From contig NZ_RKMH01000006.1 of NCBI RefSeq assembly GCF_003797185.1, positions 1 to 64,000 of the forward strand: a stretch of 64,000 nt of DNA, read 5' to 3'. Shown here piece by piece: positions 42,322 through 52,125 of this stretch; position 1 is the first letter of the stretch; every line of letters begins with the position of its first letter. A program made the position numbers and the translations under genes. The notes beneath the pieces were generated by a model. That model was not told where the DNA came from and did no database searches. It worked only from the letters and a program-made list of their open reading frames with translations. Origin of the DNA: Gordonia oryzae (lineage in GTDB: Bacteria; Actinomycetota; Actinomycetes; Mycobacteriales; Mycobacteriaceae).

Positions 42322-44238
42322 TCAGCCGATGCCCTCGGTGGGGTCGACGGCCTGCTCGAGCAGACTGCGGCGATAGGCCTCGAGTGCAACCAAATCACCG
42401 AAGACGGCGTTGTACGCGTCGGGGTCCTCGCTGGGCGCCATACGCCGCAGGCGTGACTTGATGTCGGCGATCTGCGCACCGACCCACACCTCTTGCAAGC
42501 GGGCGAGCACGCTGTTGACGTAGCGCGGGATGTTGTCCTCGGTCACGCTCATCGGCTCGACGGCGAGTTCGGTCACCATCGGCGAGAGCACCGGGTCGTC
42601 GACCTCGTGGTTCACCGCGTCCACCCATTGCGCGCCACCCATGCCCGACGACGTGCCGCCGAGGTCGGCCATCGCCTGACGCAACCGCATGTAGATCGGC
42701 TCGGTGAAGCACTCGGACGGAAGCGAATCGAACACCGTCCCGGCGATCGCCGGGTACTGCAGCGCCGCCTTCAACGCCTCACGTTGCGGCCAGAGCCGCG
42801 GGTCGTCGGCGCGGGGACGCGCCGACGACGGGCCCTTCGCCGCCTCGGGTCGATCGCGTCGCATCCCCGACGCCCCGGTTGTCTGTGCGCGGCCCGTAGC
42901 GCGGTTGTGCCGGGCGGCTTCCTCGCGGACCCGGGCGAGCACCTGCGGCACCTCTTCCCACCCCACCCAGCCGGCGAGTTGGCGTGCGTACTCGTCGCGC
43001 AGTGCAACGTCTTTGATGCGGGCCACCACCGGCACCGCTTCACGCAGCGCATGCACCCTGCCCTCGGCGGTGTCGAGATCGTGCGCGGCGATCAGTGTCT
43101 TGATCGCGAACTGGAACATCGGGATTCGGCGGGCGATCAGGTCGCGTACTGCGGCCTCGCCCCGCTCCTGCCGCAGTTCACACGGATCCATCCCGTCGGG
43201 GGCGATCGCCACGAAGGTCTGCCCGGCGATCGACTGTTCTCCTTCGAAAGCCTTGAGCGCAGCCGCTTTTCCCGCGTCATCGCCGTCGAAGGTGTAGATC
43301 ACCTCGCCACGGAAGTACGAGTCGTCCATCATCAGCCTGCGCACCAGCGCCAGATGATCCTCGCCGAAAGCCGTCCCGCACGAGGCGACCGCCGTGGTCA
43401 CCCCGGACAGATGCATCGCCATCACGTCGGTGTACCCCTCGACGATGACCACCTGATGACCCTTGGCGATGTTCTTCTTCGCCAGATCCAGACCGAACAG
43501 CACCTGAGACTTCTTGTACAGCATGGTCTCCGGCGTGTTCATGTACTTGCCGAGATTGTCGTCGTCGAAGAGTTTGCGCGCTCCGAAGCCGATGATATCG
43601 CCGCCGAGATTGCGAATCGGCCAGAGCAGCCGACGATGAAACCGGTCGATCGGTCCCTTGCGGCCCTCCTTCGACAGTCCCGCCTCGCGAAGCTCGTCGA
43701 ACTCGAAGCCCTGACCGAGCAGGTGTGTGGTCAGCGTGTCCCAGCCGGCCGGGGCATACCCACAGCCGAACTGCGCCGCAGCGGCCGCGTCGAAGTGACG
43801 TTCGGTCAGATAGTCGCGTGCGATCTGCGCTTCGGGTGAGCGCAGTTGGTCGACGTAGAACTTGTGTGCCGCGGCATTCGCGGCGGCCAGGCGGGCCCGG
43901 GTGCCGCGATCACGCACGACACTCGGTCCGCCGCCCTCGTAGTGGATCTGATAGCCGATCCGGTCGGCGAGTTGCTCGACTGCCTCGACAAAACCGATGT
44001 GCTCCTGCTTCTGCAGAAAGCTGTAGACGTCGCCGCCCTCACCGCACCCGAAACAGTGGAAATGGCCGTGCACCGGGCGGACGTGGAACGACGGGGTCTT
44101 CTCGTCGTGAAAGGGACACAGGCCCTTGAGGCGATCGGAACCGGCCTGGCGCAACGCCACATACTCGCCGATGATGTCCTCGATTCGCGTCTGCTCACGG
44201 ATTGCCGTGATGTCGCGATCGGGGATTCGGCCTGCCAC
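42322..44238 (-). CDS. dnaG: DNA primase
   Basis: DnaG makes RNA primers at the replication fork with the DnaB helicase. The 638-residue product has the N-terminal zinc ribbon (CPFHDEKTPSFHV...HCFGCGEGGD, about 40-67), the RNA-polymerase core with VVIVEGYTDVMA and TFDGDDAGKAA as the Toprim motifs (about 265-325), and a C-terminal helicase-binding domain. The start ATG 44238 yields MAGRIPDRDI, standard for the family. Position beside dgt matches Rv2343c-Rv2344c. Confidence 0.95.
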   Translation of the reverse strand: MAGRIPDRDITAIREQTRIEDIIGEYVALRQAGSDRLKGLCPFHDEKTPSFHVRPVHGHFHCFGCGEGGDVYSFLQKQEHIGFVEAVEQLADRIGYQIHYEGGGPSVVRDRGTRARLAAANAAAHKFYVDQLRSPEAQIARDYLTERHFDAAAAAQFGCGYAPAGWDTLTTHLLGQGFEFDELREAGLSKEGRKGPIDRFHRRLLWPIRNLGGDIIGFGARKLFDDDNLGKYMNTPETMLYKKSQVLFGLDLAKKNIAKGHQVVIVEGYTDVMAMHLSGVTTAVASCGTAFGEDHLALVRRLMMDDSYFRGEVIYTFDGDDAGKAAALKAFEGEQSIAGQTFVAIAPDGMDPCELRQERGEAAVRDLIARRIPMFQFAIKTLIAAHDLDTAEGRVHALREAVPVVARIKDVALRDEYARQLAGWVGWEEVPQVLARVREEAARHNRATGRAQTTGASGMRRDRPEAAKGPSSARPRADDPRLWPQREALKAALQYPAIAGTVFDSLPSECFTEPIYMRLRQAMADLGGTSSGMGGAQWVDAVNHEVDDPVLSPMVTELAVEPMSVTEDNIPRYVNSVLARLQEVWVGAQIADIKSRLRRMAPSEDPDAYNAVFGDLVALEAYRRSLLEQAVDPTEGIG

Positions 44239-44664
44239 TTCGCCCAGTGTAGTGACCGCGACCGTGGTGATCGCGACCGACGTGACCGGCGAGGAGGAAC
44301 CGCACTCAATTCCCCGGATCGGCCTTCCCCGAAGGCGCCGTGGTCGACGCGCCCGATCCGGCTGAGTCGTCCTGCGCTCGATCGCTCATCGCTGCTGTTG
44401 AGGATGCCGTTGACGACGTAGTCGCCGACGGCGAGATCGCAGGTGACACGGCGGCCATGGACGACGGCTCGGCTGCGGCGGTTGCGGTTGCCCAGGGCGT
44501 GGTTGCCGCGGGTGTCGGAGTAGTCGTCGTCGCACTGGTGGACGTCGGTCTGGTGGGAAGTCACGACGATCGTTCTGCCGAGCGCCGACGGCGTCGGGGC
44601 AGGGACGAGTGCAGCGGTGGACGTGGTCGTGGGGGGGCGACCGCCGCCGCGAGCCGGGACTCAC
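44239..44664 (-). pseudogene. coding-like region with an apparent frameshift, unknown product
   Basis: The 551 bases between dnaG and dgt have a strong codon signature on the minus strand but no intact gene. A GTG at 44664 starts MSPGSRRRSPP. A run of seven C (44637-44631 on that strand) then separates it from another frame reading TTTSTAALVPAPTPSALG, TIVVTSHQTDVHQCDDDYSD and VTCDLAVGDYVVNGIL, down to about 44400. The signal then weakens or shifts again (ATG at about 44385 opens MSDRAQDDSAG to a TGA near dnaG). It could be a decayed gene or a sequencing error in the homopolymer. No family is recognised. Confidence 0.35.
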
Positions 44665-44789
44665 CGGTGCCCTGACCGATGGCGCTCACACCGGATCACC
44701 ACCCCGACAGATGCCGGGGCCATCCTGAATCGGCAAACACCGCGCGATGAACCTGGCGCCCGAGGATCTTCGGCACCGCGCCCGAATAT

Positions 44790-46109
44790 TCACCCCAGAT
44801 GTGCCTGCGCGCCCGAGTTCTGCTTGTCCATCCGTTCGAGTCTGCCCTCGGTCATCGACGCGATCTGGTCGACGATGACCCTGGTGCGGGCGGTGTCGTC
44901 GGCGGCATGTTCCCAACTGGGAACGAAGACCGGGTCGAGCCCCCCGGGAGCCGCGGCGCTGAGCCACTCGCCGACACGGTGGATGCGTTCGCGCTGCCGA
45001 GCCTGATGGGCCTTGTGCCGCACGTTGGAGAAGATGAACCGCAGCGCAAGGGTTTTCAGGATCGCCACCTCGGCGGCGATGAGCGGTGGCACGGACAAGT
45101 CGGCGTCGTACCGGGACAGCGACCGCCCGCCCACCACCTCACGGGTGCCGGTGATCGCCGCTGAGGCGAACCGGCCGATGAGTTCGCTGGTGAGCCGCTT
45201 GAGCCGGACCGACGCGTCCAGACTGCCGTCGAACACCCCGACAGCGCGCACGATCTCCATGCGGGAGAGACGTTGTGCGGCATCGATCAAGGGTTCGGGC
45301 TCGAGACCAGGGAACTCCTTGATCCCGATCTCGGCGAGCGTGCGTTGGTCGTCGGGATCGGCGAGGGTGCGCAGATCGATACGGTTGGCGATGACACCGT
45401 CCTCGAGGTCGTGGACCGAGTAGGCGACGTCGTCGGACCAGTCCATCACCTGCGCCTCGATGCACTGCCGATCGCCCGGCGCCTCGCGTCGGACCCAGTC
45501 CAGTGCCGCGGCGTCGTCGGCGTAGGCTCCGAACTTCACCTTCGGCGGCCGGCGGGTCCACGGGTACTTCAGCGTCGCATCGAGAGAGGCGCGCGTCAGG
45601 TTGAGCCCGGCACTGCGGCCCTGATCGTCGAGCAACTTCGGTTCGAGCCGGGTGAGGATCCGCAAGTTCTGCGCGTTGCCCTCGAATCCGCCGATTTCGG
45701 AAGCAAATTCGTTGAGCGCACGCTCGCCGTTGTGCCCGTAGGGGGGATGGCCGATGTCGTGGGCGAGGCCGGCCAATTCCACCAGGTCGGGTTCACAGCC
45801 GAGGCCGATCGCGATACCGCGGCCGATCTGCCCGACCTCGAGCGAATGGGTCAGACGGGTACGCGGCGTGTCGCCCTCGCGCGGTCCGACGACCTGAGTC
45901 TTGTCAGCGAGGCGACGCAAGGCAGCCGAGTGCAGTACGCGCGCGCGGTCGCGCGCGTACTCACTGCGGTGGTCGGTTCGGGTTCCGGGTAGGCTCGCGA
46001 CCTTGGCGCCCTCGGGCACCATCCGCTCGGTGGCCTCATCGCCGTAGAATGCCGTCGGGGGAATCCCGGATTGGGACCCGGACCGTCCCGTCGGAGTGCG
46101 GTCAGTCAA
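44790..46109 (-). CDS. dgt: deoxyguanosinetriphosphate triphosphohydrolase-like protein
   Basis: Dgt removes triphosphate from dGTP or other dNTPs, controlling nucleotide pools. The 439-residue product has [13 protein letters not shown] near 83 and the HD motif [13 protein letters not shown] near 115, with a further conserved [17 protein letters not shown] that binds metal and nucleotide. The start overlaps the stop of the cold-shock gene by eight bases, so they are probably co-transcribed. Order matches Rv2344c next to dnaG. Confidence 0.92.
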   Translation of the reverse strand: MTDRTPTGRSGSQSGIPPTAFYGDEATERMVPEGAKVASLPGTRTDHRSEYARDRARVLHSAALRRLADKTQVVGPREGDTPRTRLTHSLEVGQIGRGIAIGLGCEPDLVELAGLAHDIGHPPYGHNGERALNEFASEIGGFEGNAQNLRILTRLEPKLLDDQGRSAGLNLTRASLDATLKYPWTRRPPKVKFGAYADDAAALDWVRREAPGDRQCIEAQVMDWSDDVAYSVHDLEDGVIANRIDLRTLADPDDQRTLAEIGIKEFPGLEPEPLIDAAQRLSRMEIVRAVGVFDGSLDASVRLKRLTSELIGRFASAAITGTREVVGGRSLSRYDADLSVPPLIAAEVAILKTLALRFIFSNVRHKAHQARQRERIHRVGEWLSAAAPGGLDPVFVPSWEHAADDTARTRVIVDQIASMTEGRLERMDKQNSGAQAHLG

Positions 46110-46602
46110 GCACCCAGCCCCGGGCGACGGCGAAGTCGGTGATCCGGCTGCGGATCGCGACGATCTGCGCGGCCGTCAGGGCGTCGGAGGAATCGAGCAG
46201 AAGTTCGGTCACCTCTTCGGTGAATGCGGCCGCATCCAACGATCCGCCACCGCCGGCACGCGGACGGCGCGGACGATCCCGATCGCCACCGTGTGAACGG
46301 CCATGGTCGTCGCGGCGATGATCGTCACGGCGGTGATCATCGCGTCGCGGCGGGCGTCCCCCACCGGATTCCTCGGCCGGAGCGGCCTCGGTGACCGCGA
46401 CGTTGATCGCCTTGGAACCACGGTCGGTCTCCTCGACATCGAAGGAGACCTTGGCGCCCGGCTTCAGATCGTTCTCGTCGATGTCGATGTCGTTGATGTG
46501 CAAGAACACGTCTGCCCCACCGGATTCCGGGGCCAAGAACCCGAACCCCCGGTTAACGTCGTAATGGACGACCTTGCCACTGACTGCCACGATTGCACTC
46601 AC
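46102..46602 (-). CDS. cold-shock domain protein with C-terminal extension
   Basis: An RNA/DNA-binding protein. Residues 5-70 are a cold-shock domain with [13 protein letters not shown] (RNP1) and DVFLHIND (RNP2). A basic, histidine/arginine/aspartate-rich linker with RRDDH repeats spans about 85-115, and a helical segment (about 120-165) ends the protein. Actinobacterial CspB-like proteins of this length are common. It precedes dgt in the same unit. The GTG at 46602 or the next GTG (46590) may be the start. Confidence 0.85.
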   Translation of the reverse strand: MSAIVAVSGKVVHYDVNRGFGFLAPESGGADVFLHINDIDIDENDLKPGAKVSFDVEETDRGSKAINVAVTEAAPAEESGGGRPPRRDDHRRDDHRRDDHGRSHGGDRDRPRRPRAGGGGSLDAAAFTEEVTELLLDSSDALTAAQIVAIRSRITDFAVARGWVLD

Positions 46603-46705
46603 TCTCTACTGATCGCTGCGGCGGACCCCGTGCCCGAACCTCGCGACTCCGCTCCAAGTGTGACAGACAGCCGCAGGTCAAGCCCAATCGAAAGTTGTTC
46701 GCCGA

Positions 46706-48094
46706 TCAGGAGCCGAGGAGTCTGCCTCCCAGATACTCGGCCACCTTGTCCAGGGCAACCCGCTCCTGGCTCATGGTGTCGCGCTCGCGGATGGTGACCG
46801 CGTGATCGTCGAGGGTGTCGAAGTCCACGGTCACACAGAATGGTGTGCCGATCTCGTCCTGGCGCCGGTAACGCTTACCGATGCCCTGCGCATCGTCAAA
46901 TTCGACGTTCCAGTTCCTGCGCAACTCGCTGGCGAGATCCTTGGCCTTCGGCGAGAGTTGCTCGTTGCGTGAGAGCGGCAGCACGGCCACCTTGACCGGA
47001 GCCACACGGCGGTCGAGGCGCAGCACCGTGCGGGTGTCGGTGCCGCCCTTGGCATTCGGCACCTCCTCCTCGGTGAGTGCGTCACACAGAAACGCCATTA
47101 CCGAGCGGGTCAATCCGGCTGCCGGCTCGATGACGTAGGGCGTGTAACGCTCGCCGGAAGCCTGGTCAAAGAACGACAGGTCCTCACCAGAGGCCTTCGA
47201 ATGCGTGGAGAGGTCGAAGTCGGTGCGGTTGGCAACGCCTTCGAGTTCACCCCACGGGTTACCGGAGAAACCGAACTTGTACTCGACGTCGACGGTGCGC
47301 TTGGAATAGTGCGAGAGCTTCTCCTGCGCATGCTCGTAGAGCCGCAGGTTCTCCGGATCGATCCCGAGGTCGACGTACCAGTTGAATCGCTGATCGATCC
47401 AGTACTGGTGCCACTGCTCGTCCTCGCCGGGCTTGACGAAGAACTCCATCTCCATCTGCTCGAACTCACGGGTGCGGAAGATGAAGTTGCCGGGAGTGAT
47501 CTCGTTGCGGAAGCTCTTGCCGATCTGGGCGATCCCGAACGGGGGCTTCTTCCGGGACGTCGTCATGACGTTCTTGAAGTTGACGAAGATGCCCTGCGCG
47601 GTCTCCGGTCGGAGATAGTGCAACCCCTCCTCGTCGTCGACCGGACCGAGGTAGGTCTTCATCAAACCGCTGAATGCCTTGGGCTCGGTCCACTTTCCGG
47701 GCTGGCCGGTCTCGGGGTCGTTGATATCGGCGAGGCCGTTCTGCGGCGGGTGTCCGTGTTTGATCTCGTAGGCCTCGATGAGGTGGTCGGCCCGATACCG
47801 CTTGTGGGTATAGAGCGACTCGACGAGCGGGTCGGTGAACACCTCGACGTGACCGGAGGCCTCCCATACCTGCCGCGGCAGGATCACCGACGAGTCGAGG
47901 CCCACAACGTCGTCTCGGGAGGTGACCATGGTGCGCCACCATTGCCGCTTGATGTTCTCCTTGAGTTCCACACCGAGCGGCCCGTAGTCCCACGCCGAGC
48001 GCGTTCCACCGTAGATCTCACCACTCGGGTAGACCAGACCGCGCCGCTTGGCGAGGTTGACAACGGCTTCGACTTTGGACGGGGCGGCGGCCAC
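46706..48094 (-). CDS. glyS: glycyl-tRNA synthetase (class II, homodimeric)
   Basis: GlyRS charges tRNA-Gly. The 462-residue product opens [19 protein letters not shown] and contains [27 protein letters not shown] (motif 2 region), and a C-terminal anticodon-binding domain. Length matches the bacterial alpha2-type enzyme. GTG at 48094 is preferred since the product then begins as in relatives; GTG at 48106 adds four residues. Neighbours on the other side are smtB and zur, as in M. tuberculosis. Confidence 0.94.
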   Translation of the reverse strand: MAAAPSKVEAVVNLAKRRGLVYPSGEIYGGTRSAWDYGPLGVELKENIKRQWWRTMVTSRDDVVGLDSSVILPRQVWEASGHVEVFTDPLVESLYTHKRYRADHLIEAYEIKHGHPPQNGLADINDPETGQPGKWTEPKAFSGLMKTYLGPVDDEEGLHYLRPETAQGIFVNFKNVMTTSRKKPPFGIAQIGKSFRNEITPGNFIFRTREFEQMEMEFFVKPGEDEQWHQYWIDQRFNWYVDLGIDPENLRLYEHAQEKLSHYSKRTVDVEYKFGFSGNPWGELEGVANRTDFDLSTHSKASGEDLSFFDQASGERYTPYVIEPAAGLTRSVMAFLCDALTEEEVPNAKGGTDTRTVLRLDRRVAPVKVAVLPLSRNEQLSPKAKDLASELRRNWNVEFDDAQGIGKRYRRQDEIGTPFCVTVDFDTLDDHAVTIRERDTMSQERVALDKVAEYLGGRLLGS

Positions 48095-48248
48095 GATGAA
48101 TCGCACTCCACAGACGTTGGGACAAGGTCACGCCGCCGACACCTTCGATGACGGCAACCCCTACAGGGTAGCCGCCGATCACAGACGGAGAATAATCGCC
48201 GATCCGCTCGATGGTCCCAACCCGACGACCACGCCACCGCACGCCTCT

Positions 48249-48787
48249 TCACACCAGCGCGGCCCGGGCATGCCGTATCCGCGTGTCCCAGAGCACGAGC
48301 CGAAATCCCCACCGGGAGCACCTGCGCAGCCGTCGACGTTCCGCGGCGAGGTAGTCGTCGAACCAGCGCTGAGGGTCGGCGCTGAATTCCACGCGCGGTG
48401 CGTACCCAGAACGCCGGCGGCAGATCGCCGATCGTGCGCCGGCGCCTGACCGGGCCGTACCGGCGTCGCACCCATGCGCGGTACCCGACGCGGGCGATCG
48501 TCGGTAGGAAATCGCGCACCTCGTCGCTCACCGAGATCTCGGCCGGCCGCGGAATCTGGGTACTCGTCGAAGTCATCGCGGTCGGCGGCCCACCGGACCC
48601 ACACGCCGGCCGTTGACCGCACGCCGACATCGGCTGCCGGTCCTTGGCGTCGCCGAGGATGGCTGCGGCCAGAGACGACGAGGTTATGCGTGGGCCCGCC
48701 TGACCGCATGCCGATTCCGAACCGCCATACGTCCCAGACTCGCTGGTATGCCTCTCTCAATATCTCGCGGACGTCGGCAGCGCTCAT
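48249..48787 (-). pseudogene. frameshifted conserved hypothetical gene
   Basis: The region between glyS and smtB shows coding-like sequence on the minus strand broken over three frames. ATG 48787 starts MSAADVREILREAYQRVWDV and continues to WVRWAADRDDFDEYP. A second frame carries EISVSDEVRDFLPTIARVGY and GDLPPAFWVRTARG, and the third FSADPQRWFDDYLAAERRR, ending WDTRIRHARAALV at TGA 48249-48251. Joined, they give one coherent product of about 180 residues, so two frameshifts have inactivated it (or reflect sequencing errors). No family is recognised. Confidence 0.5.
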
Positions 48788-48792
48788 CCCAA

Positions 48793-48810
48793 ATGACAAC
48801 GGCTTCCCAT
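48793..48810. promoter_or_regulatory. candidate zinc-regulator operator at smtB-zur
   Basis: ATGACAACGGCTTCCCAT, directly before the smtB start, is an imperfect dyad (ATGnnAAnnnnTTnnCAT). ArsR/SmtB proteins bind such 12-2-12-like sites in their own promoters. It is weak (10 of 18 symmetric positions). Confidence 0.3.
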
Positions 48811-48813
48811 AAG

Positions 48814-49242
48814 ATGGTCGACATGGACACCCCCCGACCCTGCGACGCGCTCACCGAGCGCACCGACGCGCAGGCCCGTGAGGCCGCCAGCGATCTCCTC
48901 CGCGCGCTGGCCGCGCCAACCCGGATCGCCATTGTGTTGTCCCTACAGGAAAGCGCCAAATGCGTTCACGAGCTCGTCGGCGGACTCGGGCTGAGTCAAC
49001 CTCTCGTCAGTCAGCACCTCCGGGTCCTCAAGGACGCCGGCGTGGTGCGCGGACACCGCAATGGACGCGAGATCATGTATGAACTCATCGACGATCACCT
49101 CGCGCACATCGTGACCGATGCCCTGGTCCATGCCACCGAATCGTCGGTCGAGAGCGAGTTGGCCGGTCACCACGAATCGGTTGACGCCACCGCCGACCCG
49201 GCCGATCCGGTGGCGCAGGAGCGGACCGGAGCCTCATCGTGA
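48814..49242 (+). CDS. smtB: ArsR/SmtB-family zinc-responsive repressor
   Basis: A 142-residue winged-helix repressor that in M. tuberculosis (Rv2358) controls its own operon with the zinc uptake regulator encoded next. The DNA-binding part is LLRALAAPTRIAIVLSLQESAKCVHELVGGLGLSQPLV-type sequence at about 24-70 (key residues LSQPLVSQHLRVLKDAG at about 64-80). Metal sites of the alpha-5 type are suggested by histidines near the C-terminus (DDHLAHIV...HATES...HHE). ATG at 48814 or 48823 may start it. Its stop overlaps the zur start by four bases. Confidence 0.88.
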   Translation: MVDMDTPRPCDALTERTDAQAREAASDLLRALAAPTRIAIVLSLQESAKCVHELVGGLGLSQPLVSQHLRVLKDAGVVRGHRNGREIMYELIDDHLAHIVTDALVHATESSVESELAGHHESVDATADPADPVAQERTGASS

Positions 49243-49682
49243 GCGGCCGATCGGCCGCGGGACCGGTCACCGGCATCCGCTCTACCCGACAGCGTGCGGC
49301 CATCGCCGACGCCCTGGCCGACAGCGAGGACTTCCGGTCCGCGCAAGAACTCCACGAGCAACTCAAGGCCCGTGGCGAGTCGATCGGACTGACCACGGTC
49401 TACCGCAATCTGCAGGCCTTGTCGCAGTCCGGACAGATCGACGCCTTGTGGGACGGCACGGGTGAGACTCGTTATCGCAACTGCTCGTCCGGTCATCACC
49501 ACCATCTGGTCTGCCGGGAGTGCGGCACCACCGTCGAGGTCCAGGCCGACCCGGTCGAACGCTGGGCCGCGACGGTCGCCGAGGAAAACGGATTCACCGA
49601 CATCCACCACACCGTCGAGGTCTTCGGCAGGTGCGCGCAATGCCAGGCCGGTCGTCAGGAGACTGCGCCGCCGACCAGGTGA
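49239..49682 (+). CDS. zur: zinc uptake regulator Zur (FurB)
   Basis: A 147-residue Fur-family repressor that shuts off zinc uptake genes when zinc is plentiful. It has the winged helix (about 15-80; RQRAAIADALAD, LTTVYRNLQALSQ), the histidine cluster SSGHHHHLVC and paired cysteines CRECG and CAQCQ forming the structural zinc site. GTG 49239 overlaps the smtB stop, so both are coupled. Its last 28 bases overlap the 3' end of the convergent YbjN-like gene. Rv2359 is the M. tuberculosis equivalent. Confidence 0.92.
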   Translation: MSGRSAAGPVTGIRSTRQRAAIADALADSEDFRSAQELHEQLKARGESIGLTTVYRNLQALSQSGQIDALWDGTGETRYRNCSSGHHHHLVCRECGTTVEVQADPVERWAATVAEENGFTDIHHTVEVFGRCAQCQAGRQETAPPTR

Positions 49683-50065
49683 TCGGCGACGTCGGCGCCG
49701 GTCACCAGCACCAGATGCAGCATGGTCAACAGTGCCATGTCAGCGAGGCCCCCGATCGGAAACGTGTAGTAGAGCAACACGTCGGTGGTCACGCCTTCCG
49801 GGTCGCTGCGTCGCAGACTCCCGAAACTGAGCTTCGCGTCGTGGGTGTCCACGTCGTCGCGTAGTTGCGGGATGTTGGGCAGATTCACCGCGATCAGTTG
49901 CGTGACGCTGAGGACCTCGAGGTTCTCGGCGATGTCGACCACGCGGATCGAGGCGCGGGTTCGTCCCACCCGGACGATTACCGAATCGGCGTCACCACCC
50001 ACCACGTCACCGACCTCGGTGAGCAACCCGCGCACGCGCGCAACTGTTGCCGCGTCGTCGGTCAT
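49655..50065 (-). CDS. YbjN-like/secretion-chaperone-fold protein (Rv2360c-like)
   Basis: A 136-residue acidic protein of unknown function in the place of Rv2360c, between zur and uppS. It shows alternating beta strands ([28 protein letters not shown]) and two hydrophobic helices near the end, a layout like YbjN/type III chaperone folds. ATG 50065 overlaps the uppS stop (ATGA). It is convergent with zur and overlaps it by 28 bases. Confidence 0.65.
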   Translation of the reverse strand: MTDDAATVARVRGLLTEVGDVVGGDADSVIVRVGRTRASIRVVDIAENLEVLSVTQLIAVNLPNIPQLRDDVDTHDAKLSFGSLRRSDPEGVTTDVLLYYTFPIGGLADMALLTMLHLVLVTGADVADHLVGGAVS

Positions 50066-50883
50066 GTGGGTCTGACCCCACCGAAGCGCCGGTCGCGTGA
50101 GGCGTATTCGACACATGCCGCCCATAGGTCGCGGCGATCGAAATCGGGAAAGAGCTTCTCCTGGTACACCATCTCGGCGTAGGCCGACTGCCAGAGCAAG
50201 AAGTTGGAGATGCGCTGCTCGCCGGAGGGACGCAAGAACAGATCGACGTCGGGCATATCCGGCTCATCGAGGAATCGCGCGAATGACGACTCAGTGATCC
50301 GTTCCGGGTCGATCTCGCCGGCCGCCGCTCGCCGCGCGATTTCCCTTGCGGCATCCGCGATCTCGGCACGTCCACCATAGTTGACGCACATGGTCAGCGT
50401 CATCACGTCGTTGTCCTTGGTCAGTTCCTCGGCGATCTCGAGTTCCTTGATGACGCTGCGCCACAACCGTGGCCGTCGTCCCGCCCAGCGCACGCGCACC
50501 CCCATCTCGTGCATCTCGTCACGCCGACGTCGGATCACATCACGATTGAACCCCATCAGGAACCGGACCTCGTCGGGACTGCGCGACCAGTTCTCGGTCG
50601 AGAACGCGTACGCCGACAACCACTTCACACCGATCTCGATACATCCGCACACGGTGTCCATCAGCACGACCTCGCCGCGCTTGTGGCCCTCCGTGCGCGG
50701 TAGGCCGCGATCGGTGGCCCACCGTCCGTTGCCGTCCATCACCAGGGCGACGTGGTTGGGGACGAACTCCGGAGGCAGATTCGGTGGGGTGGCACCGCTG
50801 GAATGGGGATTGGGCGGGCGGAGGAGTGCACGTGCCCGGTGCGTGGTCTGCTTCTTGGCGGAGCTACCCGGCCGCAACGCCAT
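50062..50883 (-). CDS. uppS: long-chain cis-isoprenyl diphosphate synthase
   Basis: This Z-prenyltransferase makes decaprenyl (or undecaprenyl) diphosphate, the lipid carrier for peptidoglycan and arabinogalactan synthesis. The 273-residue product has [12 protein letters not shown] (catalytic Asp), [16 protein letters not shown] and [16 protein letters not shown] at the C-terminal part. The order YbjN-like-uppS-recO matches Rv2360c-Rv2362c. Its start overlaps the recO stop by 20 bases. Confidence 0.93.
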   Translation of the reverse strand: MALRPGSSAKKQTTHRARALLRPPNPHSSGATPPNLPPEFVPNHVALVMDGNGRWATDRGLPRTEGHKRGEVVLMDTVCGCIEIGVKWLSAYAFSTENWSRSPDEVRFLMGFNRDVIRRRRDEMHEMGVRVRWAGRRPRLWRSVIKELEIAEELTKDNDVMTLTMCVNYGGRAEIADAAREIARRAAAGEIDPERITESSFARFLDEPDMPDVDLFLRPSGEQRISNFLLWQSAYAEMVYQEKLFPDFDRRDLWAACVEYASRDRRFGGVRPT

Positions 50884-51655
50884 CTTCGACTCCTCTCGCG
50901 CCTGACTCGACCACCCTATGGGGAGCGGCGCGCTCGATCAGCGGCAGGGTACGCAGCTGCCGTTCCAGATGCCATTGCAGATGCGCGGCGGTCAGTCCGC
51001 TGGCCTGGCGACGCAGCGAATCGGAAGCGTCGGTGGTGTGCTCCCACTGGCCACGGAACAGCGCATCCATCAGGTCGAGCACCCCCGGGGAGGGGGTTGC
51101 CGCGCCCGGCGGCCGGCAGTGCAGACACACCGCTCCCCCGGCAGCGACGTGAAACGCACGGTGCGGGCCGGGGGTGGCGCATCGTGCGCACAACTCCAGC
51201 GCAGGCATCCAGCCCGCACAATGCATGGCTCGCAACAGGAAGGCATCGAGGATGAGTTGACGTGGGCGACGATCCTCGGCGAGCGCCTCGAGCGCCCCGA
51301 CGGTCAGTCGCTGCAACTGAGTGGCCGGCGCACGCTCCTCGCCGGCGAGTCGTTCGGCGGTCTCGAGCACCGCGCACGCGGTGGTGTAGCGCCCGTAGTC
51401 GGCGACGATGGCGTCGGAGAAGGCGTGCAGACTGTGCACCTGCGTGACGACATCGAGGTTGCGGCCCGGATAGAGATGGATGTCGACGTGGGCGAACGGT
51501 TCGAGTCGTCCACCGAACTTGGACCTGGTGCGGCGCACTCCCTTGGCCACCGCGCGCACGAGCCCATGGTCGGCGGTCAGCAACGTGATGATCCGATCGG
51601 CCTCGCCGAGCTTGTGCTGGCGCAGCACGACAGCCTCATCACGGTAGAACCTCAC
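50864..51655 (-). CDS. recO: DNA repair protein RecO
   Basis: RecO helps RecA replace SSB during gap repair. The 263-residue product starts [22 protein letters not shown], the standard OB-fold N-terminus, and has a zinc-binding [25 protein letters not shown] near 150-175. It overlaps uppS at its 3' end. Between it and era lies a pseudogene. Confidence 0.93.
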   Translation of the reverse strand: MRFYRDEAVVLRQHKLGEADRIITLLTADHGLVRAVAKGVRRTRSKFGGRLEPFAHVDIHLYPGRNLDVVTQVHSLHAFSDAIVADYGRYTTACAVLETAERLAGEERAPATQLQRLTVGALEALAEDRRPRQLILDAFLLRAMHCAGWMPALELCARCATPGPHRAFHVAAGGAVCLHCRPPGAATPSPGVLDLMDALFRGQWEHTTDASDSLRRQASGLTAAHLQWHLERQLRTLPLIERAAPHRVVESGARGVEDGVAAG

Positions 51656-51667
51656 CGCGTCATTGTG

Positions 51668-52125
51668 TCACCGATCAACGACAGAGCCCGGGGGTGACAC
51701 CCCGGAGAATGCGACGTTCGCCTTGGCCAGCCGGGTGCGCACGGTGTCGGTGAGTTGTTGACCCATCTAGCGTTGACCTGTTCGGAGATCCGATCGGCGA
51801 AGATCGTGGTGACCGCCGACGCGAAGGTTCCCGATCCGCAGTAGAGGTAGACGTCGATGGCGACCGGCTCCGGCCACGCCTGCAGCACGGTTGCCTTGCC
51901 CAGTGCGAGAACGGAATCGGAGAATCCGGCGCCGAGTGCCACCACACCGTAGACCTTGCTGCCGAGGAGCTCGTTGAATGCGGTGACCGGTCGGTGCGGT
52001 GCACGGCCATACCTCTCGTGGCGGCGTTGGTGATGATGTCGTCGGCGACCTGCTTGCCGCAATCGACCTGCGTGAAGATGCAATTGCCATTGTCGAAACT
52101 GCCGCCACAGTCCGCCTGCGGTGTC
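51668..52125 (-). pseudogene. truncated, frameshifted gene of unknown function between recO and era
   Basis: Starting directly after the era stop, the minus strand reads in three successive frames: DCGGSFDNGNCIFTQVDCGK with ADDIITNAATRGM, then TAFNELLGSKVYGVVALGAG with LYCGSGTFASAVTTIFADRI, then MGQQLTDTVRTRLAKANVAF ending SVVDR at TGA 51668-51670. Each part has GC-rich third positions, so together they look like one former gene of about 145 residues that has lost its 5' end and gained two frameshifts. Several cysteines (DCGG, NCIF, DCGK) suggest an exported or metal-binding protein. No family is recognised. Confidence 0.5.

Noticed and set aside
42493-43839. A 448-codon frame antisense to dnaG
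   Set aside because: dnaG is unambiguous on the opposite strand and the frame has shadow composition.
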